A DNA stretch of 6,706 nt. It comes from Clostridia bacterium. Lineage in GTDB: Bacteria; Bacillota_A; Clostridia; Oscillospirales; CAG-272. Where the stretch lies: assembly GCA_017626655.1 (NCBI GenBank), contig JAGAIH010000453.1:1-6706 (forward strand). Reading direction: 5' to 3'. The position numbers and the translations under genes are program-made. This document shows, one piece after another, positions 1-5,614 of this stretch. The notes beneath the pieces are model-generated. The model was not told where the DNA came from, made no database searches, and saw nothing but the letters and a program-made list of their open reading frames with translations. Numbering within the stretch: position 1 is the stretch's first letter; every line of letters begins with the position of its first letter.

Positions 1-1134
1 GAAGCGGGATACGATGTCGTATCTACCGGAGGAGGAGACCTTGAAGCGGTACTCCACCCACTGGCCTGCGGTCGCCCACTTGTCACCGCCGATGGTGTTC
101 AGCACCGAGCAGGTGGTGTCGGTGGGGGAGTTGATGGCGCAGGAGCGGTCCTCGACGGGGTAGATGGTCTTGTTGGACATGACGTTAGCCAGCTCGGCCT
201 CGATCTTGATGGTGTCCTGGCCGACGGGCTCGCCTGCGTACTTGGCCTTGTACTCCTCGTAGGTAGCGAGCTGCTCGATGGGATACAGGGTGATGGCCTT
301 GATGGACATGGGCTCGTTCTGGCCCTCAAGGGTGATCTTGTTCTCACCGGACTTCAGGACGAACTCGAAGTTGGTGGTGTAGTAACCGCTGGAGTCCTTG
401 AGGTAGTAGGTCATCCAGGCGGGCACGTCCGAGGTGGTGGGACGGATCTCGTTGTTGGTGATGTCGCGTTGTAGGTAGCGGACCTGGTAGGTATCCGCGA
501 ACTCGGACATCTCCTGGGTGACGAAATCAGGGAACCCGATCTTGACCTTACCGTCCTCGACGCGGACGTCGGTGTAGCCGGCTTCCTTAGCAGCGGCGGC
601 CAGGGAATCAGCGGTCTCGCCCTTGCCGGGGGTGATGATTGCGTCAACGTAGTTGTTGACCCAACGCTTGGGCAGGGTGAGGAAGCGGGCCTCCGCGAAG
701 GGGACCTTATCGTTGATCTTCAGAATACGCTCGATGGAGGTGGAGCGGTTCTGATCGGGGTAGTACTCGATCTTGATCGCGTACTTGGCGGTCTCGGGAA
801 CGTTGACCGTCCAGGAGACCTCGCCGTTAGCGGGGGTAAACAGCGCGTTCACACCGTCCTTGGTCTGCATCTCGAAGCCGTCGTCCTCGGTAGAGAACTG
901 GTCGATGGGCACCTCAACGGTCTGAGTCGCGCCGGGAACATTGGCGTTCTTTTCGGAATACTCTTCGTACGAGATCGCGTTCAGGAGCTCGCGGAGTTCT
1001 TCCAAAGAAACGTCGGTGATGGAGCCTCCGGAGCCCTCGGCGTCCGAAGCGGAAGCGAAGATGACTGCGTTGCCCAGAAGCATGGTCAGACAAAGCAGGA
1101 ATGCCGCTATCCGAGTGAATTTCTTTTCCCTCAT
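1..1134 (-). CDS. Secreted protein with tandem carbohydrate-binding-like domains, probable large sugar-ABC binding protein (partial, C-terminus outside window)
   Basis: The frame is open from an ATG at 1134 down to base 1, giving 378 codons without a stop, so only the N-terminus is present. An AGGAGG site (1144-1149) lies 9 nt upstream and fixes the start. Residues 1-29 form a signal peptide: basic MREKK, a hydrophobic core, and an ASA cleavage motif at 27-29. An acidic linker follows (about 30-65). Residues about 70-285 look like a beta-sandwich, with a GEVSWTVNVPE stretch, 'IERILKINDKVPF' and 'LKDSSGYYT'. A second one starts near 308 (IEAEL...NTIGGDKW...GQWVEYRF). From memory, this order (two such domains joined by a TYEEYKAKYAG-like linker) occurs at the N-terminus of very large extracellular solute-binding proteins of Paenibacillus and gut Clostridia. 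A C-terminal binding domain is therefore expected beyond the window but is not seen. The role in binding or importing oligosaccharides outside the membrane is inferred. It could instead be a cell-surface carbohydrate-binding protein or enzyme. Confidence 0.8.
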   Translation of the reverse strand, partial: MREKKFTRIAAFLLCLTMLLGNAVIFASASDAEGSGGSITDVSLEELRELLNAISYEEYSEKNANVPGATQTVEVPIDQFSTEDDGFEMQTKDGVNALFTPANGEVSWTVNVPETAKYAIKIEYYPDQNRSTSIERILKINDKVPFAEARFLTLPKRWVNNYVDAIITPGKGETADSLAAAAKEAGYTDVRVEDGKVKIGFPDFVTQEMSEFADTYQVRYLQRDITNNEIRPTTSDVPAWMTYYLKDSSGYYTTNFEFVLKSGENKITLEGQNEPMSIKAITLYPIEQLATYEEYKAKYAGEPVGQDTIKIEAELANVMSNKTIYPVEDRSCAINSPTDTTCSVLNTIGGDKWATAGQWVEYRFKVSSSGRYDIVSRF

Positions 1135-1522
1135 TACACTTTTCCTCCTGTGTGGATTTTAGCTTACGGCTCGGGAAAAACCGTAAACCAGGCGGGTATG
1201 ATGCTGCCGTCAACATACCGTGATGCGGAAGTACCGTTCCTTACCTCTCCTGCGCGTCCGCCGGTATCGGCCTTCCCGGCAGTCGGGCACTCACGGAAGC
1301 GGATCACGCAGAGGTAGGCGTGACCGCGCCATGGGCTCTCAGCCGAAAACAGCGAGACACATATGGGGCAGGACAGGCAGAATTTTTTCGGTTTTCCTTG
1401 CAGCGAAAGGAGCTTTGCCCTACGGCCGTCACCCTATTGCGGCCGTGGAGAGAGGCCCCGTCAGCGGCATGGAAGCCCGAGTCAAATCCGTGCGGAACGG
1501 TTGCATTACACCCTAATTTGAC
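1135..1522 (-). promoter_or_regulatory. Long structured 5' leader of the secreted protein gene
   Basis: About 388 nt separate the inferred transcription start (near 1522) from the ATG at 1134. I find no credible gene in the stretch. It contains several inverted repeats: 1422-1446 (7 bp perfect, ACGGCCG/CGGCCGT, 11-nt loop), 1299-1327 (4+5 bp with a small internal loop), 1260-1280 (GCCGG/CCGGC, 11-nt loop), 1195-1219 (GGTATG/CATACC) and 1161-1189 (9 bp including G-U pairs, 11-nt loop). The last ends 11 nt before the AGGAGG site. I compared it by eye with the TPP, c-di-GMP, cobalamin, SAM, glycine and ZTP riboswitch cores and found no convincing match. A leader this long and this structured suggests post-transcriptional control, but function is unproven. 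Confidence 0.45.
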
Positions 1523-1528
1523 CCTGTT

Positions 1529-1557
1529 ATGATACCACAAAAAGCCCGAAAAGTCAA
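1529..1557 (-). promoter_or_regulatory. Sigma-A promoter for the secreted protein gene
   Basis: On the minus strand, TTGACT (1557-1552) and TATCAT (1534-1529) are separated by exactly 17 nt. The -10 box is preceded by TGG, which makes an extended -10 (TGN). The sequence upstream of the -35 box is locally A+T-rich (a TATATATG stretch near 1580). Transcription would start near 1522. No better promoter was seen closer to the gene. Confidence 0.75.
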
Positions 1558-1733
1558 GGGTCGAATGGGTTTCATACATATATATGGAAGTCCAAAATCA
1601 GCGAAAACGCCCGTTCACGGTTTGTTCACACATGATTTCCTTGCGGTCCGCAGACTTACCACGCAATCAGAGGACTGTTTCATGGGTGGAGCAATTTGAA
1701 CGAAAAGTAAAAATTGCGGGAGCGATCCGAATT

Positions 1734-1773
1734 TGTTTACATTTGGTTTAAATGATGTTCGCAAATGTTTACA
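1734..1773. repeat. Direct repeat TGTTTACA x2
   Basis: Identical 8-mers start at 1734 and 1766, 32 nt apart, close to three helical turns. Both lie in an A+T-rich context and are also part of an interrupted dyad (ACATTTG at 1739-1745, CAAATGT at 1762-1768). This spacing suits two protomers of a DNA-binding protein on the same face of the helix, but the sequence is simple enough that chance is possible. Confidence 0.35.
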
Positions 1774-1866
1774 ATTTATCACTTTTAACTTTACTTTTTT
1801 ACATAAGCGCCTGCTGTCATTCACGGTCACGACACCGTAATTTGAAAAACGGTCGCTTGACGGCCA

Positions 1867-1881
1867 TGTGCAAACTGCACA
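1867..1881. promoter_or_regulatory. Perfect dyad TGTGCA-3-TGCACA, candidate operator
   Basis: A 6-bp perfect inverted repeat with a 3-nt spacer. Its right half extends to TGCACAA, which recurs at 1916-1922, exactly 40 nt downstream and close to four helical turns. There it forms part of another dyad (TTGCA 1915-1919, TGCAA 1927-1931). Both sites lie upstream of the rightward promoter at 2009-2037. No regulator gene is visible in the window. Confidence 0.3.
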
Positions 1882-2008
1882 ATTTTCGAACCTGTTTTTC
1901 TACATGTTAGCGAGTTGCACAAAAATTGCAATCAAGTGGTTTTTTCTGCCATAATCATGCGTTTGACAGCCAATTTGTGTTATATTTTGGCAAATTTCGT
2001 GGTGTCTC

Positions 2009-2037
2009 TTGCTTTTCTCGCGGGAGTGTGGTATACT
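2009..2037 (+). promoter_or_regulatory. Sigma-A promoter for the rRNA methyltransferase unit
   Basis: TTGCTT (2009-2014) and TATACT (2032-2037) are separated by 17 nt, with TGG just before the -10 box (extended -10). The inferred start is near 2044, giving a leader of about 90 nt before the ATG at 2135. Confidence 0.7.
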
Positions 2038-2134
2038 GGTGACAGACACGGAAACCGCGGTCGTTCCCTTCCCTATACAAGAGCACGCCCGCCACCTCCC
2101 CTCCTCACGATACGCACAGAAAGGATCCGAACCT

Positions 2135-3415
2135 ATGAAAGAACGCCTCTACCCCCGCGCAACCGTCACCCCCAAGGGCGAGAAGGCCCTCCGCGGCGGT
2201 CATCCCTGGACCTACGCCGACGAAGTCACCTCCCTCTCCGCCGTCCCCGAGGACGGAGGCCTGGTGGACGTTTACTCCGACAAGGACAAGTACCTTGGCA
2301 CAGGCTTTTATAACAGTCACTCCAAGATCCGCATCCGCCTCCTCTCCCGCAACGCCAACGACCGATTCGACGGAGCCTACTGGGAGCGCTGTCTCCGCTA
2401 TGCCGTGGCCTACCGCCGCACCGTCATGGGAGAGACCGACTTTCGGTGCTGCCGCCTCATCTTCGGCGAGGCCGACGGCTTTCCCGGGCTGACGGTGGAT
2501 CGGTTTGAAAACGTCCTGGTGGCCCAGGTACTTTCCCTGGGCATCGAGCGGGTCAAGGATACCCTCTTCCCCGCCCTCGTCCGCATCCTGCGGGAGGAAT
2601 ACGGCGCGGAGATCGACACCCTGTACCTCCGCAACGACGTGGCCATCCGCGAGCTGGAGGGCATGGAGCAGTACAAGGCCTTCTACACCGCCGAGGGGCT
2701 GGGTCTGCGCTCCGAGGAGGACGAGCGAGCCGCCTCCGCCGCCGAGGGACGGAACTTCGGTACCACGACCATCACCGAGAACGGCATCCGATACACCGTG
2801 GATTATATCAACGGCCAGAAAACGGGCTTCTTCCTGGATCAGAAATACAACCGCCACGCCATCCGCCAGATCAGCGAGGGCAAGACGGTGCTGGATTGCT
2901 TCACCCATACGGGCTCCTTCGGTCTCAACGCCGCCGCGGGCGGGGCGAAGAAGGTGGTCTCGGTGGACATTTCCGCCGACGCGCTGGCCATGGCGCAGAA
3001 GAACGCCGATGCCAACGGGCTGTCGGATACCATCGAATACGTGGAGGCCGACGTCTTTGACTACCTCAGGACCCTCTCCGAGGCGGGGCGCAAGGGCTGT
3101 CCCTACGACTTCATCATCCTGGATCCCCCCGCCTTCACCAAGAGCCGCGACACCCTCCGCAACGCCATCAAGGGCTACCGCGAGATCAACGCCGCCGCCA
3201 TGCGCCTGCTCCCCCGCGGGGGCTATCTGGCCACCTGCTCCTGCTCCCATTTCATGACCGACACCTACTTCAAGCAGATGCTCCACAACGCCGCCGAGGA
3301 CGCGGGGGTGTCCCTGCGACAGATCGAGGCCAGACAGCAGGGGCCGGATCATCCCATCCTCTGGAACGTGCCCGAGACGGATTATTTGGGGTTTTATATC
3401 TTCCAGATCGTATAA
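2135..3415 (+). CDS. PUA-domain class I SAM-dependent 23S rRNA methyltransferase (RlmI/YwbD family)
   Basis: This 426-residue protein probably methylates a base of 23S rRNA in the cytoplasm using S-adenosylmethionine. Residues about 5-70 form a PUA RNA-binding domain (ending in KIRIRLLSR). A central RNA-binding-like region follows to about 205, then a Rossmann methyltransferase domain. Visible motifs are TGFFLDQ (230-236), SAM motif I VLDCFTHTGSFG (252-263), acidic D278 in VSVDIS, DPPAF (330-334) and CSCS (368-371). Length and order match the family. E. coli RlmI makes m5C1962. My recollection is that a Gram-positive relative has been assigned a different base (m7G), so the exact target is left open. 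ATG 2135 is chosen because AGAAAGGA (2118-2125) sits 9 nt upstream. An earlier in-frame TTG at 2009 lies inside the promoter -35 box. It is probably cotranscribed with the small gene 81 nt downstream, as no terminator lies between them. Confidence 0.92.
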   Translation: MKERLYPRATVTPKGEKALRGGHPWTYADEVTSLSAVPEDGGLVDVYSDKDKYLGTGFYNSHSKIRIRLLSRNANDRFDGAYWERCLRYAVAYRRTVMGETDFRCCRLIFGEADGFPGLTVDRFENVLVAQVLSLGIERVKDTLFPALVRILREEYGAEIDTLYLRNDVAIRELEGMEQYKAFYTAEGLGLRSEEDERAASAAEGRNFGTTTITENGIRYTVDYINGQKTGFFLDQKYNRHAIRQISEGKTVLDCFTHTGSFGLNAAAGGAKKVVSVDISADALAMAQKNADANGLSDTIEYVEADVFDYLRTLSEAGRKGCPYDFIILDPPAFTKSRDTLRNAIKGYREINAAAMRLLPRGGYLATCSCSHFMTDTYFKQMLHNAAEDAGVSLRQIEARQQGPDHPILWNVPETDYLGFYIFQIV

Positions 3416-3496
3416 AACCACCCGTTTTCTCTATCTCTTGTTAACTTCTCTATTTCTCGTTTAGATTCAAACGGATGATTTTTGAAAGGAGCCACC

Positions 3497-3856
3497 ATGT
3501 ACATTACCGTCCCCGACCATCGCATCGTGGCTGCCAACCACGCCCGACCCGGAGCCGAAAACGAGGAGCGCTCCATTCTCTACCGCGACGATCATGGGGA
3601 GCTTCACAAAATCGACCTCGCCGTCTGTGTGGAGAATTACTGCAAAGAGCGGGGCATAGATCCCACGGGTGTGACCTGCGTGGGAGAGCGGGACTGCATC
3701 GAGGGCTACTTTGAGTTTTGGACATCCGGCATGAAGACCCGCATCGTGTTTCCCAAACGGTATTTTTGGGAGAGCAAGCGGCATCGGTACCAACGGTTCC
3801 GTTCCGTCCAATGTCTTTTGAACGAAATGGGGTACAGCACCCTCGATCTGACGTGA
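3497..3856 (+). CDS. Conserved-looking hypothetical protein, 119 residues, cysteine-rich
   Basis: I do not recognise this protein family. It is predicted to be cytoplasmic: there is no signal peptide or membrane segment. The first half is acidic and polar, and the second half is basic and aromatic (for example MKTRIVFPKRYFWESKRHRY). Five cysteines lie at 44, 49, 61, 67 and 106; the CX4C and CX5C pairs could bind a metal, but nothing proves it. ATG 3497 is preferred because GAAAGGA (3484-3490) ends 6 nt upstream; a TTG at 3482 in the same frame overlaps that site. It ends with TGA at 3856. Codon use is compatible with the neighbours and no competing frame is better, so I believe it is a real gene. 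It probably shares the methyltransferase promoter and is followed by an intrinsic terminator at 3927. Confidence 0.75.
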   Translation: MYITVPDHRIVAANHARPGAENEERSILYRDDHGELHKIDLAVCVENYCKERGIDPTGVTCVGERDCIEGYFEFWTSGMKTRIVFPKRYFWESKRHRYQRFRSVQCLLNEMGYSTLDLT

Positions 3857-3870
3857 CCTCCCCAAAAACG

Positions 3871-3902
3871 GGTAGGGGCGCATCTGTGTGTGCCCCCCTA
3901 CC
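3871..3902. repeat. GTAGGGG...CCCCTAC palindromic element (REP-like), minus-strand terminator-like
   Basis: GGTAGGGG (3871-3878) and CCCCTACC (3895-3902) form a perfect 8-bp stem. Elements with GTAGGGGCG/CGCCCCTAC arms are, from memory, scattered in many copies through gut Clostridia genomes; copy number cannot be tested here. Read leftward, the stem is followed by CGTTTTT (3870-3864), so it would act as an intrinsic terminator only for transcripts coming from the right on the minus strand. Read rightward there is no T-run. Confidence 0.55.
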
Positions 3903-3926
3903 GCGTCAGACTACGACCTTCTCCGA

Positions 3927-3951
3927 CCGAGGGAAACGCCTCGGCTTTTTG
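3927..3951 (+). terminator. Rho-independent terminator of the methyltransferase/hypothetical unit
   Basis: CCGAGG (3927-3932), loop GAAACG, CCTCGG (3939-3944), then CTTTTTG. This is a 6-bp GC-rich stem with a five-T tail, 71 nt after the stop of the small gene and just ahead of the next promoter. Confidence 0.75.
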
Positions 3952-3982
3952 TATCTTCTTCCCAAATTATCCTTCCATATAC

Positions 3983-4011
3983 TTGACATCTCCATGAAAC
4001 TTTGCTATAAT
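3983..4011 (+). promoter_or_regulatory. Consensus sigma-A promoter for the alpha-galactosidase gene
   Basis: TTGACA (3983-3988), 17 nt, TATAAT (4006-4011) is a perfect match to the sigma-A consensus, with TGC before the -10 box (extended -10). Transcription should start near 4018. The short leader holds a small CCCC/GGGG hairpin (4035-4047) that abuts the Shine-Dalgarno region. Confidence 0.9.
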
Positions 4012-4061
4012 AAAGCCACCAACTATGAAAGGCTCCCCTCTGCGGGGTGAAGGTACTTACC

Positions 4062-5387
4062 ATGGGAAAGATCACATTCATGGGTGCGGGCAGCACCGTT
4101 TTTGCCAAGAACGTCATCGGCGACTCCATGTGCTGTGAGGCACTGCGGGACTTCGAGTTTGCGCTCTACGATATCGACCCCGAGCGCCTGGAGGAGTCCT
4201 ACATCATGGTCACGGCACTCAATAAGAACATCAATGATAACCGCGCCAAGATCTCCAAGTATCTGGGCGTGCCCCAGCGCAAGGACGCCCTTCGCGGGGC
4301 TGACTTCGTGGTGGACGCCATCCAGGTGGGCCTGTACGATCCCTGCACCATCATCGACTTCGAGGTGCCCAAGAAATACGGTCTCCGCCAGACCATCGCC
4401 GACACCCTGGGCATCGGCGGCATCTTCCGCTCTCTCCGCACCATCCCCGTTCTCCACGATTTCGCCGAGGACATGGCCGAGGTCTGCCCCAACGCCTGGT
4501 TCCTCAACTACACCAACCCCATGGCCACTCTGGCGGGCTATATGCAGAGATACACCCCCATCAAGACCGTGGGCCTCTGCCATAGCGTCCAGGTCTGCGC
4601 CGACACCCTGCTCAACGGCGTGGGCATGACCGACGTCAAGCGCCCCCTCAAGCAGAAGATCGCGGGCATCAACCACATGGCATGGCTGCTTGAATTGCAG
4701 GATGCCGACGGCAACGATCTGCTCCCCGAGGCCCACCGCCGCGCCATTGAGATCCTGGAGCAGTACCCCAAGGATCACCACGACCTCGTCCGCTACGAGT
4801 ACATCCGCCGTCTGGGCTACTACTGCACCGAGTCCTCGGAGCACAACGCCGAGTACAACAATCTCTTCATTAAGTCCAAGTACCCCGAGCTGATCGAGCG
4901 CTACAACATCCCCCTGGACGAGTATCCCCGTCGCTGTGTGAATCAGATCGCCAACTGGAAGAGTGCCAAGGAGCATTACCTGGCCGGTGACATCTCCCAC
5001 AAGCGCACTCATGAGTACGCTTCCTATATTATGGAGTCCATGGTGACCAATACTCCCTACCGCATCGGCGGCAACGTCCTGAACAAGGGCCTCATCACCA
5101 ATCTTCCCGCCGAGGCCTGCGTCGAGGTGCCCTGTCTCGTGGACAACGCGGGCATCCAGCCCACCGTGGTCGGCCGCCTGCCTCTCCAGTGCGCCGCCAT
5201 GAACATGACCAATATCAACGTCCAGCTCCTCACCATCGAGGCCGCCGTGACCCGCAAGAAGGAGGCCGTCTACCAGGCCGCCATGCTGGATCCCCACACC
5301 TCCTCCGAGCTGTCCATCGACGATATCGTGGCCATGTGCGACGATCTGTTCGAGGCTCACAAGGATTGGCTGCCTCAATACAACTAA
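4062..5387 (+). CDS. melA: Alpha-galactosidase, glycoside hydrolase family 4 (MelA type)
   Basis: A 441-residue cytoplasmic enzyme expected to hydrolyse alpha-galactosides such as melibiose and raffinose-type sugars by the NAD+- and Mn2+-dependent redox-elimination mechanism of GH4. The N-terminal Rossmann motif GAGSTVF is at 8-14 and YDIDPERLEES at 36-46. Then come QTIADTLGIGGI (110-121), NPM (152-154), CHSVQ (173-177, C173 a metal ligand), GINHMAW (202-208, H205 a metal ligand), TESSEH (256-261) and DPHT (410-413). These match what I recall of E. coli MelA along the whole length, which separates it from 6-phospho-glycosidases of the same family. It therefore acts on non-phosphorylated sugar, fitting ABC-type rather than PTS uptake. 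ATG 4062 has GGTGAAGG 8 nt upstream; an in-frame GTG at 4047 overlaps that site and is less likely. It stands alone between its own promoter and terminator, and strongly biased codons suggest high expression. Confidence 0.93.
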   Translation: MGKITFMGAGSTVFAKNVIGDSMCCEALRDFEFALYDIDPERLEESYIMVTALNKNINDNRAKISKYLGVPQRKDALRGADFVVDAIQVGLYDPCTIIDFEVPKKYGLRQTIADTLGIGGIFRSLRTIPVLHDFAEDMAEVCPNAWFLNYTNPMATLAGYMQRYTPIKTVGLCHSVQVCADTLLNGVGMTDVKRPLKQKIAGINHMAWLLELQDADGNDLLPEAHRRAIEILEQYPKDHHDLVRYEYIRRLGYYCTESSEHNAEYNNLFIKSKYPELIERYNIPLDEYPRRCVNQIANWKSAKEHYLAGDISHKRTHEYASYIMESMVTNTPYRIGGNVLNKGLITNLPAEACVEVPCLVDNAGIQPTVVGRLPLQCAAMNMTNINVQLLTIEAAVTRKKEAVYQAAMLDPHTSSELSIDDIVAMCDDLFEAHKDWLPQYN

Positions 5388-5404
5388 TTCGCCATACGAC
5401 CGTC

Positions 5405-5435
5405 AGCGGGGCATCTTCGGATGCCCTGCTTTTTT
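5405..5435 (+). terminator. Rho-independent terminator of the alpha-galactosidase gene
   Basis: A 10-bp stem (5406-5415 with 5420-5429, one G-U pair) is closed by a UUCG tetraloop and followed by six T (5430-5435). It lies 18 nt after the stop codon. This is a textbook strong terminator. Confidence 0.93.
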
Positions 5436-5518
5436 GTTCGTTCTGTCCAAATCGAGCCCCCCTGTTTTGTCTCTTCCTCCAAAATCACTTTATCGCGCTA
5501 AATTATTAAAATTTTATC

Positions 5519-5547
5519 TTGACAAACCGAGAGCCCTGTGCTATAAT
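5519..5547 (+). promoter_or_regulatory. Consensus sigma-A promoter for the amino-acid ABC operon
   Basis: TTGACA (5519-5524), 17 nt, TATAAT (5542-5547), with TGC before the -10 box. An A/T-only stretch just upstream (about 5500-5515) could act as an UP element. The start is expected near 5554. The promoter is the same type and spacing as that of the alpha-galactosidase gene. Confidence 0.92.
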
Positions 5548-5559
5548 GTGGCACATACC

Positions 5560-5607
5560 GAAAAGCCCTACCCTGAAAAGTGCTTTTCAGATCAATCGAA
5601 AAGAGGA
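5560..5607 (+). promoter_or_regulatory. Leader with three GAAAAG words and one complementary CTTTTC
   Basis: GAAAAG occurs at 5560-5565, 5575-5580 and 5598-5603; its complement CTTTTC occurs once, at 5583-5588. The best local structure is the near-perfect palindrome CTGAAAAG-TG-CTTTTCAG (5573-5590). The first copy can pair as GAAAAGC/GCTTTTC (7 bp). The third copy runs into the GAGGA ribosome binding site (5603-5607), so pairing there would mask its edge. In DNA the palindrome could instead be an operator just downstream of the transcription start. Confidence 0.4.
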
Positions 5608-5614
5608 ATTAACC

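Larger units (their letters stand above)
1558..2008. other. A+T-rich gene-free divergent intergenic region with repeated words
   Basis: This 450-nt stretch lies between two divergent promoters and is visibly richer in A+T than the flanking genes. I see no coding region with a plausible ribosome binding site. It holds an exact direct repeat TGTTTACA (1734-1741, 1766-1773) and a one-mismatch relative TGTTCACA (1623-1630). It also holds a 7-bp inverted repeat GCAATTT/AAATTGC (1691-1717), a perfect TGTGCA/TGCACA dyad (1867-1881) and a second TGCACAA at 1916-1922. A possible weak upstream promoter is TTGCAA (1926-1931), 18 nt, CATAAT (1950-1955), reading rightward. Regulator binding is plausible but not shown. 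Confidence 0.5.

Noticed and set aside
914..1216. 100-codon minus-strand frame overlapping the start of the secreted protein gene
   Set aside because: Its ATG has no well-placed ribosome site (the nearest AGGAGAGG is more than 15 nt away), the peptide is unlike a protein family, and the other frame has a clear signal peptide.
1340..1357. GCTGAGA-like word in the leader suggesting a TPP riboswitch
   Set aside because: The second conserved TPP element (CUGAUCUGGAUAAUGCC-like) is absent.
1400..1425. GGGCAAAGC in the leader resembling part of a c-di-GMP-I riboswitch
   Set aside because: The other conserved segments (CACGCACAGGGCAAACC-like start and tetraloop receptor) are not present in order.
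1304..1579. 91-codon minus-strand frame in the leader region
   Set aside because: It would begin upstream of the mapped promoter elements, has no ribosome site, and would overlap the -35/-10 region.
1615..1830. 71-codon minus-strand frame in the A+T-rich region
   Set aside because: GTG start without a ribosome site. Composition follows the intergenic DNA.
1823..1853. ACGGT / ACCGT / ACGGT alternating complementary words
   Set aside because: Five-base words in gene-free DNA with no T-run or coding region next to them. Easily chance.
1963..1988. TTGACA at 1963-1968 with TATTTT nearby
   Set aside because: The spacing is only 14 nt. The promoter at 2009-2037 has correct 17-nt spacing and a better -10 box.
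2105..3421. Long open frame (438 codons) antisense to the methyltransferase gene
   Set aside because: It arises because the real gene has C/G third positions, which removes stops on the other strand. The peptide is low-complexity Gly/Val/Leu-rich and no family motif is seen.
3438..3466. Possible separate promoter for the small gene (TTGTTA, 17 nt, TTAGAT)
   Set aside because: The -10 box matches the consensus at only three positions. Read-through from the methyltransferase is simpler.
4023..5378. 451-codon open frame antisense to the alpha-galactosidase gene
   Set aside because: Same cause. The plus-strand frame has clear GH4 motifs over its full length.
5519..5614. Upstream in-frame extension of the binding-protein gene (from a TTG at 5519)
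   Set aside because: It starts inside the promoter -35 box and would bury the signal peptide. ATG 5615 has a proper ribosome site and signal peptide.
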